A stretch of 14,325 nucleotides of DNA, taken from the NCBI GenBank assembly GCA_903938205.1, contig CAJACJ010000387.1, forward strand, positions 1 to 14,325, given 5' to 3'. The translations under genes were made by a program, and so were the position numbers. Below the pieces are notes generated by a model. That model was given only the letters and a program-made list of their open reading frames with translations, did no database searches and was not told the DNA's origin. This document shows, one piece after another, positions 13,817 through 14,325 of this stretch (the first letter of the stretch is position 1; every line of letters starts with the position of its first letter). This stretch comes from an uncultured bacterium. GTDB lineage: Bacteria; Planctomycetota; Phycisphaerae; Phycisphaerales; SM1A02.

Positions 13817-14325
13817 TTATCCGCCGCCAAACACTCGAATGTCATCCCAGTTATCCAAGCTGGTTAGGCCTTCCTTGGAAAGTATTTTGGCGCTGGTCAC
13901 CGGTATTTGCTTGTTGCCCAGACCATCGGTTCGATTGAAATAAATGCCGTCTTTGCCCGAGGAAATCAAAATATATTTTCCGCGAGCTGTGCCCGAAAGC
14001 GGCTTTTCAGGATCACCAAAACCTGGATGGCGCAAGAACTGTGCGAGCAATTTTTTCTTGGTCACGGCATCAGTTTCAAAATCAAACAAGCAATAGCTTT
14101 CGGAACCAGACGCGGCAGTTTTGGTTTGTGGCAAACTTAAATCACCAAGTCCATCCGAGCCCATGTAAGGATCCATGGCGCCGTATATTTTTCCATCGGT
14201 GCTCAAGACAAGAAATTGCGCGCGGTCATCTTCACCGCCCGCAAGGGGTCCAACATTGCGCGCGGCGCGCAGGAAAATAATCGGGTTGCCCCAAGAGTCC
14301 ACAAGGTCAGGAATTTTTCCCGCGG
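13817..14325 (-). CDS. Pseudopilin-like / type II secretion protein G-like protein, C-terminal part
   Basis: The frame is open from the right window edge to the stop at 13817, so about 169 C-terminal residues are visible and the N-terminus is missing. A GTG at 14302 is not a convincing start because coding sequence (AGKIPDL) precedes it in frame. VDSWGNPIIFLRAARN near the visible start and KYILISSGKDGIYFNRTDGLGN near the end are the two hallmark segments of GspG-like pseudopilins and of planctomycete proteins with prepilin-type methylation leaders ('D-x-WGNP' and 'S-x-GxDG'). The prepilin leader itself would lie outside the window. DDIRVFGGG is the C-terminal end. It is likely an inner-membrane-anchored component of a type II secretion or pilus-like system. 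The exact subunit cannot be named. Confidence 0.75.
   Translation of the reverse strand, partial: AGKIPDLVDSWGNPIIFLRAARNVGPLAGGEDDRAQFLVLSTDGKIYGAMDPYMGSDGLGDLSLPQTKTAASGSESYCLFDFETDAVTKKKLLAQFLRHPGFGDPEKPLSGTARGKYILISSGKDGIYFNRTDGLGNKQIPVTSAKILSKEGLTSLDNWDDIRVFGGG

Noticed and set aside
1..14325. CRISPR array, insertion sequence, prophage or toxin-antitoxin module
   Set aside because: No regularly spaced direct repeats, transposase or integrase motifs, terminal inverted repeats or paired small genes of known families were seen. The tRNA gene is not followed by a partial copy of its 3' end.

Overview
The window looks like chromosomal DNA of moderate GC content from a Gram-negative, didermic bacterium. 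The most likely home is the Planctomycetota, and perhaps the Phycisphaerae. This is inferred from the mix of genes: an exported xylose-isomerase-like TIM-barrel protein with an Arg-Arg leader, a pseudopilin-type protein with a 'D-x-WGNP ... SSGxDGIYF' pattern, a large exported HEAT-like protein, and an SDR-type threonine dehydrogenase. No 16S rRNA or other decisive marker is present, so the placement is tentative. No phage, transposon, CRISPR array or defence island is seen.

Layout. (1) Bases 1-591 hold no confident gene. They contain a very recognisable cobalamin riboswitch on the minus strand (about 248-412). It faces the left edge, where the start of an unrecognised riboswitch-controlled gene may lie. 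A promoter candidate for the next plus-strand gene sits at 520-548. (2) Bases 592-3081 (+) encode a large exported helical/HEAT-like protein with an embedded degenerate receiver domain. (3) A tRNA-Thr(CGT) gene follows at 3137-3209, facing a small exported unknown protein on the minus strand (3238-3786). (4) Bases 3885-8635 (+) form a tightly spaced five-gene run: a PLP-dependent cysteine-synthase-family enzyme, a two-helix membrane protein, an exported sugar-isomerase-like TIM barrel that lacks expected metal ligands, an SDR-type L-threonine 3-dehydrogenase, and glycine C-acetyltransferase (kbl). The last two make the full threonine to glycine plus acetyl-CoA route. (5) A PqiA-like eight-helix membrane protein (minus) is divergent from a NodT-type outer-membrane efflux lipoprotein (plus, 10006-11535). 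(6) An Mrp/ApbC Fe-S carrier ATPase (minus, 11596-12720) has a clear sigma70-type promoter and is divergent from an exported Gly/Lys/Pro-rich protein (12873-13679), which ends at a strong intrinsic terminator. (7) The C-terminal part of a pseudopilin-like protein (minus) runs off the right edge.

The genes belong to several functional groups rather than one system. The only clear pathway unit is tdh-kbl, perhaps co-transcribed with the cysteine-synthase-family gene, which would link threonine, glycine/serine and cysteine metabolism. The most interesting items are two exported proteins that look like pseudo-domains (a receiver without its phospho-acceptor Asp, and a TIM barrel without its 'ENHGG' ligands), an Mrp protein lacking the CxxC motif, and a recurring -10-like hexamer placed 6-9 nt before start codons, which suggests leaderless transcripts.
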